Source of the DNA: Ilyonectria destructans
Lineage: Eukaryota; Ascomycota; Sordariomycetes; Hypocreales; Nectriaceae
Assembly: GCA_020740775.1 (NCBI GenBank)
Contig: JAHEWK010000001.1
Location: forward strand, 6,448,001-6,512,000
Reading direction: 5' to 3'
Length of the DNA stretch: 64,000 nucleotides
In this document: in pieces, positions 35,495 through 45,384 of the stretch
Layout of the letters: every line of letters begins with the position of its first letter
Numbering within the stretch: the stretch's first letter is position 1
Program-made: the position numbers and the translations under genes
The notes under the pieces: generated by a model
Database searches by the model: none
Told to the model about the DNA's origin: nothing
What the model saw: only the letters and a program-made list of their open reading frames with translations

Positions 35495-36982
35495 ATGATC
35501 CCCACAACAACTACTCCTCCTGCGGCCGAGGCCGCCGACAACATCACCAAGAATGCCAACAAGGATGCCGGTAATCATGGTTCGGGCAACTTGTTCGTCC
35601 CGGATGACTCCATCAGCGAAAAGATGGTGGGAGAAGTGACCGAGTTCGAGAAGCGCAAGATCATTGCTGGAAATGCAAAGTTCCACCGCCTCGGCTGGAA
35701 GCGTCTCACCATTGTGCTGATAGTCCAGGCCATCGCCCTGGGATCGCTGTCCATCCCGGCCGCGTTCGCGACCCTGGGCATGGTTGCTGGTGTCATTTGC
35801 TCCGTTGGTATCGGTTTGATCGCCATTTACACATCATACATTGTGGGACAGGTCAAGGTGACTTTCCCAGATGTGCAGCACTACCCTGCCGCAGGAGGGC
35901 TCATGTTTGGCCGGGCTGGATACGAAATCTTCGGCGTTATGTTGACGCTTCAACTTGTGTTCCTCACGGCCTCGCATTGTTTAACGGGGACAATTGCGTT
36001 TCAGACTCTCACTGAGAGCGACGTCTGCAGCTTGGTCTGGGGCGTCGTGTCTGCCGTCATCCTGTTGCTGCTCGCTGTGCCTCCCAGCTTCGCTGAAGTA
36101 GCCATCTTGGGATATGTCGATTTCGTCTCGATTGTTCTCGCCATTGGAATCACCATTATTGCGACCGGAGTCAGGAAATCCTCCATTTCACCTCCGGTGG
36201 AATGGTCAGCGTGGCCAAAGGAGGATATCAGCTTTGCGACGGCATTCATCGCGATTTGCAACATCTTCTTCGCCTACAGCTTTTCGATTTCTCAATTCTC
36301 CTTCATGGATGAGATGCACACGCCTACAGACTACATGAAGTCCATCTGGACTCTGGGAGGCATCGAAATTATCATCTACACCCTCACAGGCGCCCTCATC
36401 TACTCCTTTGTGGGAGTTGACGTCAAGTCACCCGCCATCTTATCCTCGGGATCGACGGTGGCCAAAGTTGCCTTTGGAGTTGCACTGCCTGTTATCTTCA
36501 TCAGTGGATCCATCAACACCACGGTTGGTGTGAGATATATCCATGGGAGGATATACAAGGATAGTGTCACTCGCTTCGTCAATACTAAGAAGGGCTGGAT
36601 CTCGTGGTTGGCTTTGATCACGGTGTTTACCTGGATCAGTTTTGTCGTTGCAGAATCTATCCCATTCTTCAGCGACTTGATTGCCATCACATCGAGCTTG
36701 CTTAACTCCGGCTTCACGCTGTACATCCCTGCCATGATGTGGTTCATTCTTCTCAAGAAGGGAAATTGGTACAGCAAGGAGAACGTTTTCTGGAGCATTG
36801 TCAACGCATTCATCTTCATCATGGGACTCATTCTCTTGATCGGAGGTACCTATTCGTCGATTAAGAACATTGTAAGTTGGAATCCCCAAACTTTACAAGG
36901 ATGGCTATCTAACACTGCACAGAGAGACGAATATAAGGCTGGAACTGTGAATAATGCATTCACTTGCGCTTCCTTCGTTTAA
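35495..36982 (+). CDS. Amino-acid transporter (AAAP family, Mtr/neutral amino-acid type)
   Basis: Exons 35495-36871 and 36923-36982 give 478 residues. The family moves amino acids across the plasma or vacuolar membrane with protons. A hydrophilic cytosolic N-terminus of about 65 residues precedes eleven or so hydrophobic segments. The first is LGWKRLTIVLIVQAIALGSLSIPAAF, and family motifs include GLIAIYTSYIVGQ and FAYSFSISQFSFMDEM. The 51-nt intron at 36872-36922 (GTAAGT ... tatctaac ... CAG) is a multiple of three and contains no stop, so retention would add 17 residues near the C-terminus. The spliced form is preferred because of the strong donor and branch site. The substrate is unknown; the closest described type is the N. 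crassa Mtr-like neutral/aromatic carrier. Confidence 0.88.
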   Translation: MIPTTTTPPAAEAADNITKNANKDAGNHGSGNLFVPDDSISEKMVGEVTEFEKRKIIAGNAKFHRLGWKRLTIVLIVQAIALGSLSIPAAFATLGMVAGVICSVGIGLIAIYTSYIVGQVKVTFPDVQHYPAAGGLMFGRAGYEIFGVMLTLQLVFLTASHCLTGTIAFQTLTESDVCSLVWGVVSAVILLLLAVPPSFAEVAILGYVDFVSIVLAIGITIIATGVRKSSISPPVEWSAWPKEDISFATAFIAICNIFFAYSFSISQFSFMDEMHTPTDYMKSIWTLGGIEIIIYTLTGALIYSFVGVDVKSPAILSSGSTVAKVAFGVALPVIFISGSINTTVGVRYIHGRIYKDSVTRFVNTKKGWISWLALITVFTWISFVVAESIPFFSDLIAITSSLLNSGFTLYIPAMMWFILLKKGNWYSKENVFWSIVNAFIFIMGLILLIGGTYSSIKNIVSWNPQTLQGWLSNTAQRDEYKAGTVNNAFTCASFV

Positions 36983-37652
36983 TGTGGAAAGTTTCCATTG
37001 GTGTCATCGCTTGGAGATGGTGTACTTGGATATGGTGTAGATGCGATATGACGCCTGTTACCATACAAACGAGAACATGTTTCAATATCAAAGAATTCAC
37101 AAATTAATACTTTGATGTTAACAATTGGCTCGAGTTTGAGTGTGAGATTGTTATTACATGCAGAGTACATGAGAGGAACAAGAGCATGCGTCATCATAGT
37201 ATGAGCTAGAACTGGCTAAGGTATCAGGTACTGTATCCCGGTACAGGAAAAGCGATGCGATATAAACATACCCGAATACACATAAAATGTGTGCGCTTAA
37301 AAAGCACGAGTCTTGGAGTAGGAGGAAGGGCAATTGAAGGTGAAGGAGGGGATGCAGGCACGGAAAATCAGCCATCGCTCCGCGCTGCGCCATCACCGAA
37401 CAGTTCAAAGACGTACCCATGGGCGGATGGTGAAGAAACAAACAGACTAGCATGAATAAATCCTAAAGCAAAGATATGAAGTCAAGAACTGAAACAAATA
37501 ACAAAACCATTGCCTCAACAGCTAGGAGTGAGAGAGGCAGGTCCACACACGTTTCCGACGTGGGGACTCTATCGCAAGTGCAGCGAATGCCATGGTCGTA
37601 CTTTTGGGCCTCACCCCTTCTTGGCATGGTCAATCTTGCAGTCCTCCATTCC
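36983..37652. other. Convergent intergenic spacer
   Basis: This holds the 3' ends of the transporter and of the minus-strand Lys/Glu-rich gene. No other feature was seen. Confidence 0.5.
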
Positions 37653-38744
37653 TCAGTCCTTCTTGTCCTTCTTGTCGTCCTCCTTCTTCCTCGTGTCCTG
37701 CTCCTCCTTCTGCTCTTCCTCCTCCCTCTCCCTGTCCTCCTCCTCCTTTTTCGCCTGCTTCTTCTTCCTTTCCTCCTCCTCCTCCTGCTCCTCCTTCTTC
37801 TTCTTCTTTTCCTCCTTCTTCCTCTCCTCCTCCTGCTGCTCCTCCTTCTTCTTCTTCCTTTCCTCCTCCTCCTTCTTCTCCTTCTTCTTCTTCTTCCTTT
37901 CTTCCTCCTTCTTCTGATCCTCCTCCTTCTTCTTTTGTACCTCTTTCTTCCTCTTGAGTATTTCCTCCTTATTCTTGGCCTCAATCTCTTTCCACTTTTT
38001 ATCCAACGCGGCCTGCTCCAACGCCTTCTCGTAGTTCGCCTGCATTGTGATTCTCTCCTGCTCGATCCTCTCCAGGTTCTTCTTCTTACTCGCCAGGTTC
38101 TTCTTCTTCCTGTTCTCCTTCTTCTTCTTCTTCTTGTCCTTCTTCTCCTGCTTCTTGTCCGCCTTCGACTTCTTCCTTGCCGCTTCTTCCTCTTCCCTAT
38201 CTTCTTTTAGCCCCTTCTTTTCTTCTGCCTTCTTCTTCTTCTTTTCTGCTTTCTTCTTCTTCCTTGCCTCCTTCTTCCTCTCTCTTTCCTCTTCGTTCTT
38301 CTTGTCTTGTTCCTTCTTGTTCTTGTCCTCAATCTCTTTCCACTTTTTATCCAATGCGGTCTGCTCCAGCTCCTTCTTGTACTTCGCCTGCCTTATGATT
38401 CTCTCGTACTCGATCCTGTCCAGGTTCTTCTTCTCCGCGGCCTGCAATTTCAGGACGTCGGGATAAATGAAGTCCTCCGCTTTCCAGGTGCCGTTCCTCT
38501 TAGCCTCGTCCTCGATCTTTTTCCGGGCCCTCTGCCGGTCTTCCCATATGTGGTACGCCTTGGCGTGTTCTTTGGTGTCTTGTTTAAACCACCCATTCTG
38601 GAGAGCCGGAGACCGCTTTGAAACAATGCCGCTGCTGTCTAGTGTAGCAATTGTGTCCCGGCGAGGCATGTGTGACCCCTGCAGAGGGACAGCAAGGACA
38701 CTGCTCACAAGGCCAAGGGTGAGGGAAAGAACGCCGAACTTCAT
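37653..38744 (-). CDS. Secreted Lys/Glu-rich helical repeat protein
   Basis: This intronless gene encodes 363 residues; no known family was recognised. A signal peptide (MKFGVLSLTLGLVSSVLA, cut near 18) is followed by a possible Kex2 site (VSKR, 41-44) and an ordinary-looking segment at 45-104 with HAKAYHIWEDRQRARK. The rest is almost entirely K, E, R, D and Q. A 41-residue module occurs twice without gaps (105-145 and 221-261; both contain LDKKWKEIE), each followed by a charged tract. The i/i+4 K-E pattern predicts long coiled coil or single alpha-helix. The opposite strand is open too but only as the Leu/Ser/Pro mirror of this bias. The start is the first ATG giving a signal peptide. Effector or wall role is speculation. 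Confidence 0.75.
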   Translation of the reverse strand: MKFGVLSLTLGLVSSVLAVPLQGSHMPRRDTIATLDSSGIVSKRSPALQNGWFKQDTKEHAKAYHIWEDRQRARKKIEDEAKRNGTWKAEDFIYPDVLKLQAAEKKNLDRIEYERIIRQAKYKKELEQTALDKKWKEIEDKNKKEQDKKNEEERERKKEARKKKKAEKKKKKAEEKKGLKEDREEEEAARKKSKADKKQEKKDKKKKKKENRKKKNLASKKKNLERIEQERITMQANYEKALEQAALDKKWKEIEAKNKEEILKRKKEVQKKKEEDQKKEEERKKKKKEKKEEEERKKKKEEQQEEERKKEEKKKKKEEQEEEEERKKKQAKKEEEDREREEEEQKEEQDTRKKEDDKKDKKD

Positions 38745-40154
38745 GTTGTCGACGAGAAGAGGAAATGGTAGAGAAAATGATGGTATGAATGGGGACAGTG
38801 AGTAAGCCTCCGCTGGATGGGCTCCCACCTAACTGTCGTCAGGAAGTGGCTGAGATGTTGGAAGACTATCTTTCAGTTGATGGCATCTGGGCTGGGGAAA
38901 TGTTTCTTGTTGGAGAAACACCTTGCTTTTATATTTGGAGATTACGGGGGTTGCTACGAGGTAGATGTCATGGTTGATTGTTAAGAATAGATCTATGTCT
39001 GGTAGCTCGGGTGGTTCAGAATTCAGAAGCTAATGGTTAGACTCCTCAGTTATGCGTGAGGCAGGAAAATATCTAATTCATCTATGTTGGTCGGAATCAA
39101 AACTGTGCTGCAGATGCAGCGTATATCCTCTACAAGAGGCTCTCACGTTGCATGCTGAATGAGACGCAGGGTGGCGCATAAAGTGTCGCTCCGCTTTGCT
39201 CCACCACTGCCCCGTTTTACGCTGAACAGATAAGATAGGCGGGCTGTGGGGAAGAAAATGGGACGACATGTGGCGCTAACTCAACGGCTATCTTGAGCCA
39301 ATTGGGCTTTGATCCCGTTCATGACTCCTTTGCTTCTTCCCTAGACATGGCCAGTTGAGTTACGGGCGTGAATCAGGACTCAAGAGTGATGGGAGCAAGG
39401 AGTGAGAAAATTGCCCGGCTTGCCTTGCATGACTCGGATGGCGAGCATCTGGGTGACAGGGGTCGGAAGTTCCGATACTTGAGTCATGTTGATCTTACAA
39501 TGAATCGCTTTGGGAGAAAAGAGAGACCTGTGCAGAGGACTTAACTTAAGGATGAGGAGCATCGCTTGAACAGAATAATATTGAAAAATTGGTGGATGGG
39601 CAACCCCCGCACCTGTGTCTCATATATCGCCGTTGATCGCATCTGCTCGAATGACATGTGGGTTACGAAAGCCCAGGGATGGGAGATCCGAGAATAAAGA
39701 ATAAAGACGTGTGGTCAAAACCGGGCAAGTCTCACATGGTGATAATCAGCCGCCGCCAGATACACACGCATAGCCCCTAATGGTAAATAGAATCTCCGTC
39801 ATGTTCCATGGCCGGGACCGTCGCCGAAGCCGAGGCTGGCGGCCTGCGGCTTATGTACTCCAGGCCACACCGCGGGGGTTCGGAAAAGGCGGGGCGCTCG
39901 CCTCCATCCGCTTCCATCGGCTCCCATTTCCATTCCCAGCAACTCCCCGGCCGGCTTCTGGCTTCACCACTCTACCGCTGACACCGCCGCTTCTGATCCG
40001 ACTCGCGACAAGCTGGCCACGAGAAACCGACAAAGGGGCGCCGCTGTGTCTGTGTTTTAGCATTGCTCGTGGGCGTCTCGTTGGCCGCGACCGGTGAATC
40101 CGTCCCTCCCAGATGCTCTAAGCCCCTCCGATCCCGCCGCCCCGACCCGACACC
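38745..40154. other. Divergent promoter region
   Basis: This 1.4 kb lies between the secreted Lys/Glu-rich gene (-) and FAD synthetase (+). No gene or notable repeat was found. The last 300 nt before FAD1 are GC-rich. Confidence 0.5.
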
Positions 40155-41194
40155 ATGGATGCTTCTCGACTGAACGGCGTCGCAAACGGCGTCGCAACCC
40201 TGAATGCCGACCGCACCCTCCCGGACATATGCCACACGCTGCAGCAAAAGGTGCTCGCCTTCCTCGACGAGCAGCTCGAGGATCCCACGCTGCAAAAGGT
40301 CCAGGAGCAGGTCCGCATCTCCAACGGCGTCATCGAGGATGCGCTGCGCCGATATGGGTGAGTGATGCTCGGGATCCGCGGCGCCTAGGAGCCACGTATT
40401 CTACCGTCGACCCTTTGACTGACCCATTGCGCCATCCAAACAGCGCCGAACACCTCTCCATCTCGTATAACGGCGGCAAGGACTGCCTCGTCCTCTTGAT
40501 CCTCCTCCTCGCCTGTCTCCCCGCCGTCCACCCGTCCTCATCCGCCTCCAGCGCCAACTCCGACTCGGGCTCTTCCCAGCCGAAACCCGAGCCCACGCCT
40601 ATCAAGGCGCTCTACATCGTCTCCTCCAAGCCCTTCCAGGAGGTCGAGGACTTCGTCGCCTCCACGTCCAAGGAGTACCACCTTGACCTCGACCGCTACA
40701 CCACCAAGATGCGCCCCGCCCTCGAGGAGTACCTTGCGAAACGGCCCGAGCTCAAGGCCATCTTCATGGGCACGCGCCGCACCGATCCGCACGCTGAGCA
40801 GCTGACGCACTTTGACGTTACCGACAAGGACTGGCCTCAGTTCATGCGTGTGCACCCCGTCATCGACTGGCACTACGTCGAGATTTGGGCCGTGAGTTCC
40901 CCTCCCATATAACCCCTCCCTCCCTTAAACCTCCCCCTGATGAAACACCGTTTGGGCGAGGCACGGCGATGTCGTGCCATAGCGAGTCAAGACACAACGC
41001 TGACGAAACAACAGTTCATCCGCCATCTCGAAATTCCATTTTGCGAACTGTACAACCAAGGCTTCACTTCCCTCGGCGGTGTGACGGATACACGGCCCAA
41101 TCCGGCCCTGGCGGTTGGCAACGATTCCACCAAGTTCCGACCTGCGTACGAGCTCCGGGACGATTACGAGGAGCGCCTTGGTCGAGACCGGTAG
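40155..41194 (+). CDS. FAD1: FAD synthetase (FMN adenylyltransferase)
   Basis: Exons 40155-40357, 40444-40891 and 41015-41194 give 276 residues. It transfers AMP from ATP to FMN, making FAD in the cytosol. It belongs to the PAPS-reductase-like ATP pyrophosphatase fold. The loop SYNGGKD lies at 75-81 and is preceded by a helical N-terminus. Family motifs IFMGTRRTDPHA, HPVIDWHYVEIWAFIRHLEIPFCELYNQG (split by the second intron and restored) and GFTSLGG follow. A low-complexity Ser/Pro insertion at about 95-115 (SSSASSANSDSGSSQP) enlarges the loop after the first strand. It converges with the coiled-coil gene downstream. Confidence 0.92.
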
Positions 41195-41645
41195 AGTCTC
41201 GTCCAAGCAATTTAACAATGAGACTCGACGACCTTGACGGTGCGAATGTGAACAAGGGACCATGAACTAGGTGCTAGCGAAGGTTGAGCACAAATGACCA
41301 AAAATGCCGAGATTCGACAATTCGTTCGCATGTGGGCTCGAGCAGAGGAGAGCAACGGCACCAATCGGACGCCCAGCATCCCGGGGCCGTATTCCAGGCA
41401 GGACTCCCGCATTGGACAGCAGCGGATACTGCGAGCGGGTGGGCGGTGTGGTGGTGATAGAAGCATAGGGCGGATGTGTTGCCAGTAAGGCGTTTTGCTC
41501 ATGTAAATATAGATGTGCTTTCAACTAGACCATTCCACTATACAGGCGTATGCGGTTTTGGGGTACATTCCACCATCTATCCAGAATCGACGGGCTGTCA
41601 GTTCCTTTGAGAAACCTAGCACGGTAAATACTAGCAAGCCCGTTG
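41195..41645. other. Convergent intergenic spacer
   Basis: This is 451 nt of non-coding sequence between two 3' ends. Nothing further was seen. Confidence 0.5.
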
Positions 41646-43482
41646 TTATGCCCAGCGGTGCACAAATTCTTCTTTCTTGACACTCTTCACCCCCTTCTTC
41701 ACATCCACAGTGTCGAGTTTCTCCTTGACCTTTTCCACCTCTTGGCCGAGCACGTGGATCGAGCCTTCAATTTCCGGGTCCACGAGCCTCACTTCCTCAA
41801 ACGGACTCTCCGCAAGGATGCTGTCTCGCAGTAGCTGAATAGCCAAGCGCGCATCTTGCAGCTTGGAAACAGTATTGGCCTCAAACGTCTCCTGAGCGTT
41901 CCTGGCGACGTCATTGGCCTTATCGGAACGCTCGGCGATGACTCGGGCGAGGTCTGCTGCTTGCTCCTCCGTAGTGGCGTCTTCCGGCGGTGGCAAGGAT
42001 AGGGCAATGTTGCGCAGGAGGGCTTCCATTGCGGGTTCGTCTTGGATTCCAGACGAGCGTCGGCGGTTGCCACGACCGGATATGTCAGTGTTAGAACGCA
42101 TCCGGATTGGAGCCGGCTTTCGAATGGGTGACGCGGGGACAGCCTGCTTGACTGGTTTTCTAACAGGGGATATAGGGGTTGATGCCTCATTTTTGGCCGT
42201 AGCGAGAATCGCAGCCGCCGCATTTTGGTGCGAATTCAATGTTTCGACGCGGCCTCCGAGTAGGTCTATACGGTCTAGCAGATAGTCGAGAGTTTCGTTG
42301 ATCTAATGATGTTAGCGAGAGCGAATGAGTTTCCATCAAGGTGAGAACAAACATATGTCACAGCCGCTGCTGAACGGCGCAGGCTCTGTCCACTTTGGGA
42401 GTCAGTTGACTGCAGCGCCGGTTCAAGATGCTCTTGCTCGGCTGACATCTGAGCGACGGGCAGGATTTCAGAATAGAGCGACTCAAGCTCCTCCTCGAGC
42501 GCCTTGACCTCATCCGCGCTGGCAGATTTGCTCTCCCCTGCGCGGTCAGTTGCGAGAACTGCCTCGAGATAGACCCTATCGAGTCTAGTCCGTAGCGTCT
42601 CTACGGTAGTCTTGATGTAACTATTGACTATGTTAGTTATGAGCTCGGGCAATAGCGAGGAAACAATTACCGCATGAGAATCTCTCGAAGCTTCTCAACT
42701 GTCTTTTGCTCCTCAGGGTCCCGTTGGTCAAGCTCCCACCCAAGCTTTTGGAGGCTGGATAGGAGCTTGTCATCCGAGTGGAAAATGCCATCTACCGTCT
42801 CATTAAGGATCGTCCGCACATCCTTTGTCTGCTGCTCCAGATCGGCGACCCGATAGCCGAGACTATGTGAGAGGTCTTCCACCTAACATCTTGTGTCAGC
42901 TGACATGTCGTACTTTGGACGGGAGCATGTTACCTCGGCAGCGAGCTTTTTGCGCTGAGACTCGGACTGGCGTAGCCGGGTCGACTCAAGGTCCCGGCGC
43001 TGGACCTCGTTCTCGCCTCGCTTCTTGACGAGACGCGAGAGGGCGTCTTGCTGTTGGCGCAGGGTCTCTGTTTGCTTGGAGATTGTAGCAGTAGACCGAT
43101 TAAGCTCCTCGATTGCAGTCCTGATGTCCTCTTCGTTGACCGCCTGCACCTCGCCCAGGTCGTGCGCGTCTGCCAACACGTCGACCTGGCCGCTCCTGTC
43201 GAGAGCCGTATATCTAGCAATCAACCACCAGGTCAGCAGTCCGCAACAGTCAGTCCCCGAGACATGCCTCGGGGGGTGTCCAGTTCACGCTTACAATGCC
43301 AGCTCATCAGCCGTCAGGAGGTGATCGGACGCGAGATGCATGTTCGCCCACTCGACCAAGGCGGTGCCGCGATCAGGGTCGGCCAGAGCCCGGCGCACGT
43401 CGTCTTTGGCAGCATGGACGCCGTACGTGCGGGCGGCCTTGACGAGCAGGGCCTCGGCATGGCCGCTGGGGCCGAGATCCAT
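41646..43482 (-). CDS. Coiled-coil protein, possible augmin subunit 3 (HAUS3-like)
   Basis: On the minus strand, exons 43482-43295, 43213-42934, 42882-42671, 42620-42353 and 42302-41646 give 534 residues. The N-terminal 110 residues are globular: a helical segment with ALVEWANMHL, then LLTADELALYTALDRSGQVD. This W...N...L...EL...L...G spacing resembles the HAUS3 N-domain. Long coiled coils occupy about 110-330, with heptad-rich stretches such as SKQTETLRQQQDALSRLVKK. A basic, Pro-rich segment SPVRKPVKQAVPASPIRKP follows, then a C-terminal coil. If correct it would work in microtubule-dependent microtubule nucleation. Other kinetochore or spindle coiled-coil proteins are possible. The exon joins are all in phase, so the gene itself is well supported. 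Confidence 0.7.
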
Positions 43483-45384
43483 CGTGGTCCTGTGGAATAG
43501 CGAGGTGGCGTTTTCCCGTGATGCCTTGGGTGGTTGCACAAACACTGAACCTCAGCCACTTTCCGGCATCAATCCAAAAGCGGCTGCGAGTCGCTGGCCT
43601 AGTGGTACGGACGCGAGAAATAAGATGTATGCCTAAGTTCAGATGAAACAGAAGATGGGCTGATAGACTAGATCGGGGTGTCAGAGCTGGGTTGGACGGA
43701 TCGCGGCAGAGGAAACCCACGATGTCTAGGGATGTAGCGTAAGGCCGAAACCAAGAAGCTGTACGTGGGGACGCGGTCTGAAAGACAATCTGAATCAGGC
43801 TTGCGCGATAAACACGCAATTCAAATGAGTCCCAGGCCTCGGCTGTTGATGGTGTTTCTGGAGTGCAAACGACCTACTCCTTTGCCTCGATCAAACAAAC
43901 AGAAAACAAAGCATCACACGTCGTTGTGCCAAGATCCGAGACAGCTTTTTGGCGGTCAGTGACGGGCGCGGCCATTGGAGGCCCGACGCCCAGCGGCACG
44001 CTACAGCGCATTAGTGGCCGGCTGTCTCCAGCTGGAACCCACCGAAACGGCTGCACCAGCTGGTTTGGTGCTCCACCCGCCTGGACGATGGGACCTTCAG
44101 GTGGCCACCCCCTGTGGCTTCAGGGGCAAGGCTCGCACTGTCGCTGCCATCCACGCCGAGTGGCTGGCGGCGACTGCACAGGTCCCGATCTGGAAACGCC
44201 TCGCGGGCACAAACGACTGCTGGTGTTTGTGCTCCAACTTGCGCCTCAATATTTCGCCATACCTTGGTTGTGTCAGCCTGAACCCCAAGAAACGCCATCA
44301 AACGCAGGATCAAAGGCTTCATAGCCCTTCCATTACCCAGCCCTTCCCCACATCCCATAGCAAAAAATACCTACCGTCGTTAACACGCCCCCATCTTCCC
44401 GTTAACAAGCTGTCCCACGTCCCTCAACGTCTCTGCCGTGGCCCAGGGGGTCTATCAGATCTGTCTCCGTCCGCACCGCCAGTTGCTCTCCTGTCCTTGC
44501 TTCGATCGCCCGCTTCCATGTTGTTGTTTCTGCCTCTGGGCGTTGTACTCAACCCGCGGGGAATATCGACTGCTGTGTTTCTCTCCAAGTGCGAGGGGCG
44601 GCCTTGGTGCTAGTGTCATGATGCTATTTCGAGGCCGTGTTTGCTCCCCAGATGACATGCCGGCGTTTCACTCGATTGGATTGGCCAGCAACACCCATTT
44701 ATCAACACGATACGAATCATGGCCAACGGATACACGTCGATCGCCAGGGCTCCCTATGCAATTCCGACGGCACATCTGGGACGGAGCCGCCAATTAGGAC
44801 CTCGAGGCGGGTATCTTGCCGTCCCGTTCCCGGAAACGTGTATCTGGGGCGTCCATGCACAAACAACTGTGCATAGGCAAGTTTGCTTAACGCGGGTACT
44901 TGGTTGTCATACATTGGTCTGTTTCTGATGTCTCTCCGCGAAGGGGAGTGGCTCTCGGCTCTCCCACAGAGGCCTAGGCTGCTTTTCCTCCACTAAGGGC
45001 CGGCATCCTACATGGTCGAAACTGAAAGAGATGTGAAAGCACCTGCAGACATGGCAACAAAATGCCAACTAGCTTCCGCTACCCGCATGGATGCCTTCTG
45101 CTTGCTCCCATTTCGGTAATCCTCGCAGCGGGAAACCGAAGTCTTCCACCGCCACCGCCATCGCCAAACACTCCCTCGGCAACCCGCTCTGCCCTCGCCC
45201 TCGTCCATGACGTGTCAGGCACCTCCTCATCGAGTCTCAGAAGCTCTTTAACCCCGTGTTCCCAGGCCGCGAGGTACGAGGACATGTGTAACGCCTTCAC
45301 ATCGTCTGGGACAGCTGAGTTGCTGCTCTTGACGACCTTTTGTCCGTCATCTCCCTCGTCGTGTCGCATACACTCCGTTTCACA
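43483..45384. other. Divergent promoter region, 1.9 kb
   Basis: The region separates the coiled-coil gene and the LrgAB-like gene. Long frames occur (for example 43975-44613 +), but they lack domains and splice logic. No RNA gene or repeat was identified. Confidence 0.45.

Noticed and set aside
37476..38210. A 244-codon Leu-rich frame on the plus strand
   Set aside because: It is the mirror of the Lys/Glu-rich minus-strand gene (AAG/GAG read backwards gives CTT/CTC); it is low-complexity and has no signal of its own.
43975..44613. A 212-codon plus-strand frame
   Set aside because: Composition is irregular, no domain is present, and it lies in the divergent promoter between two supported genes.
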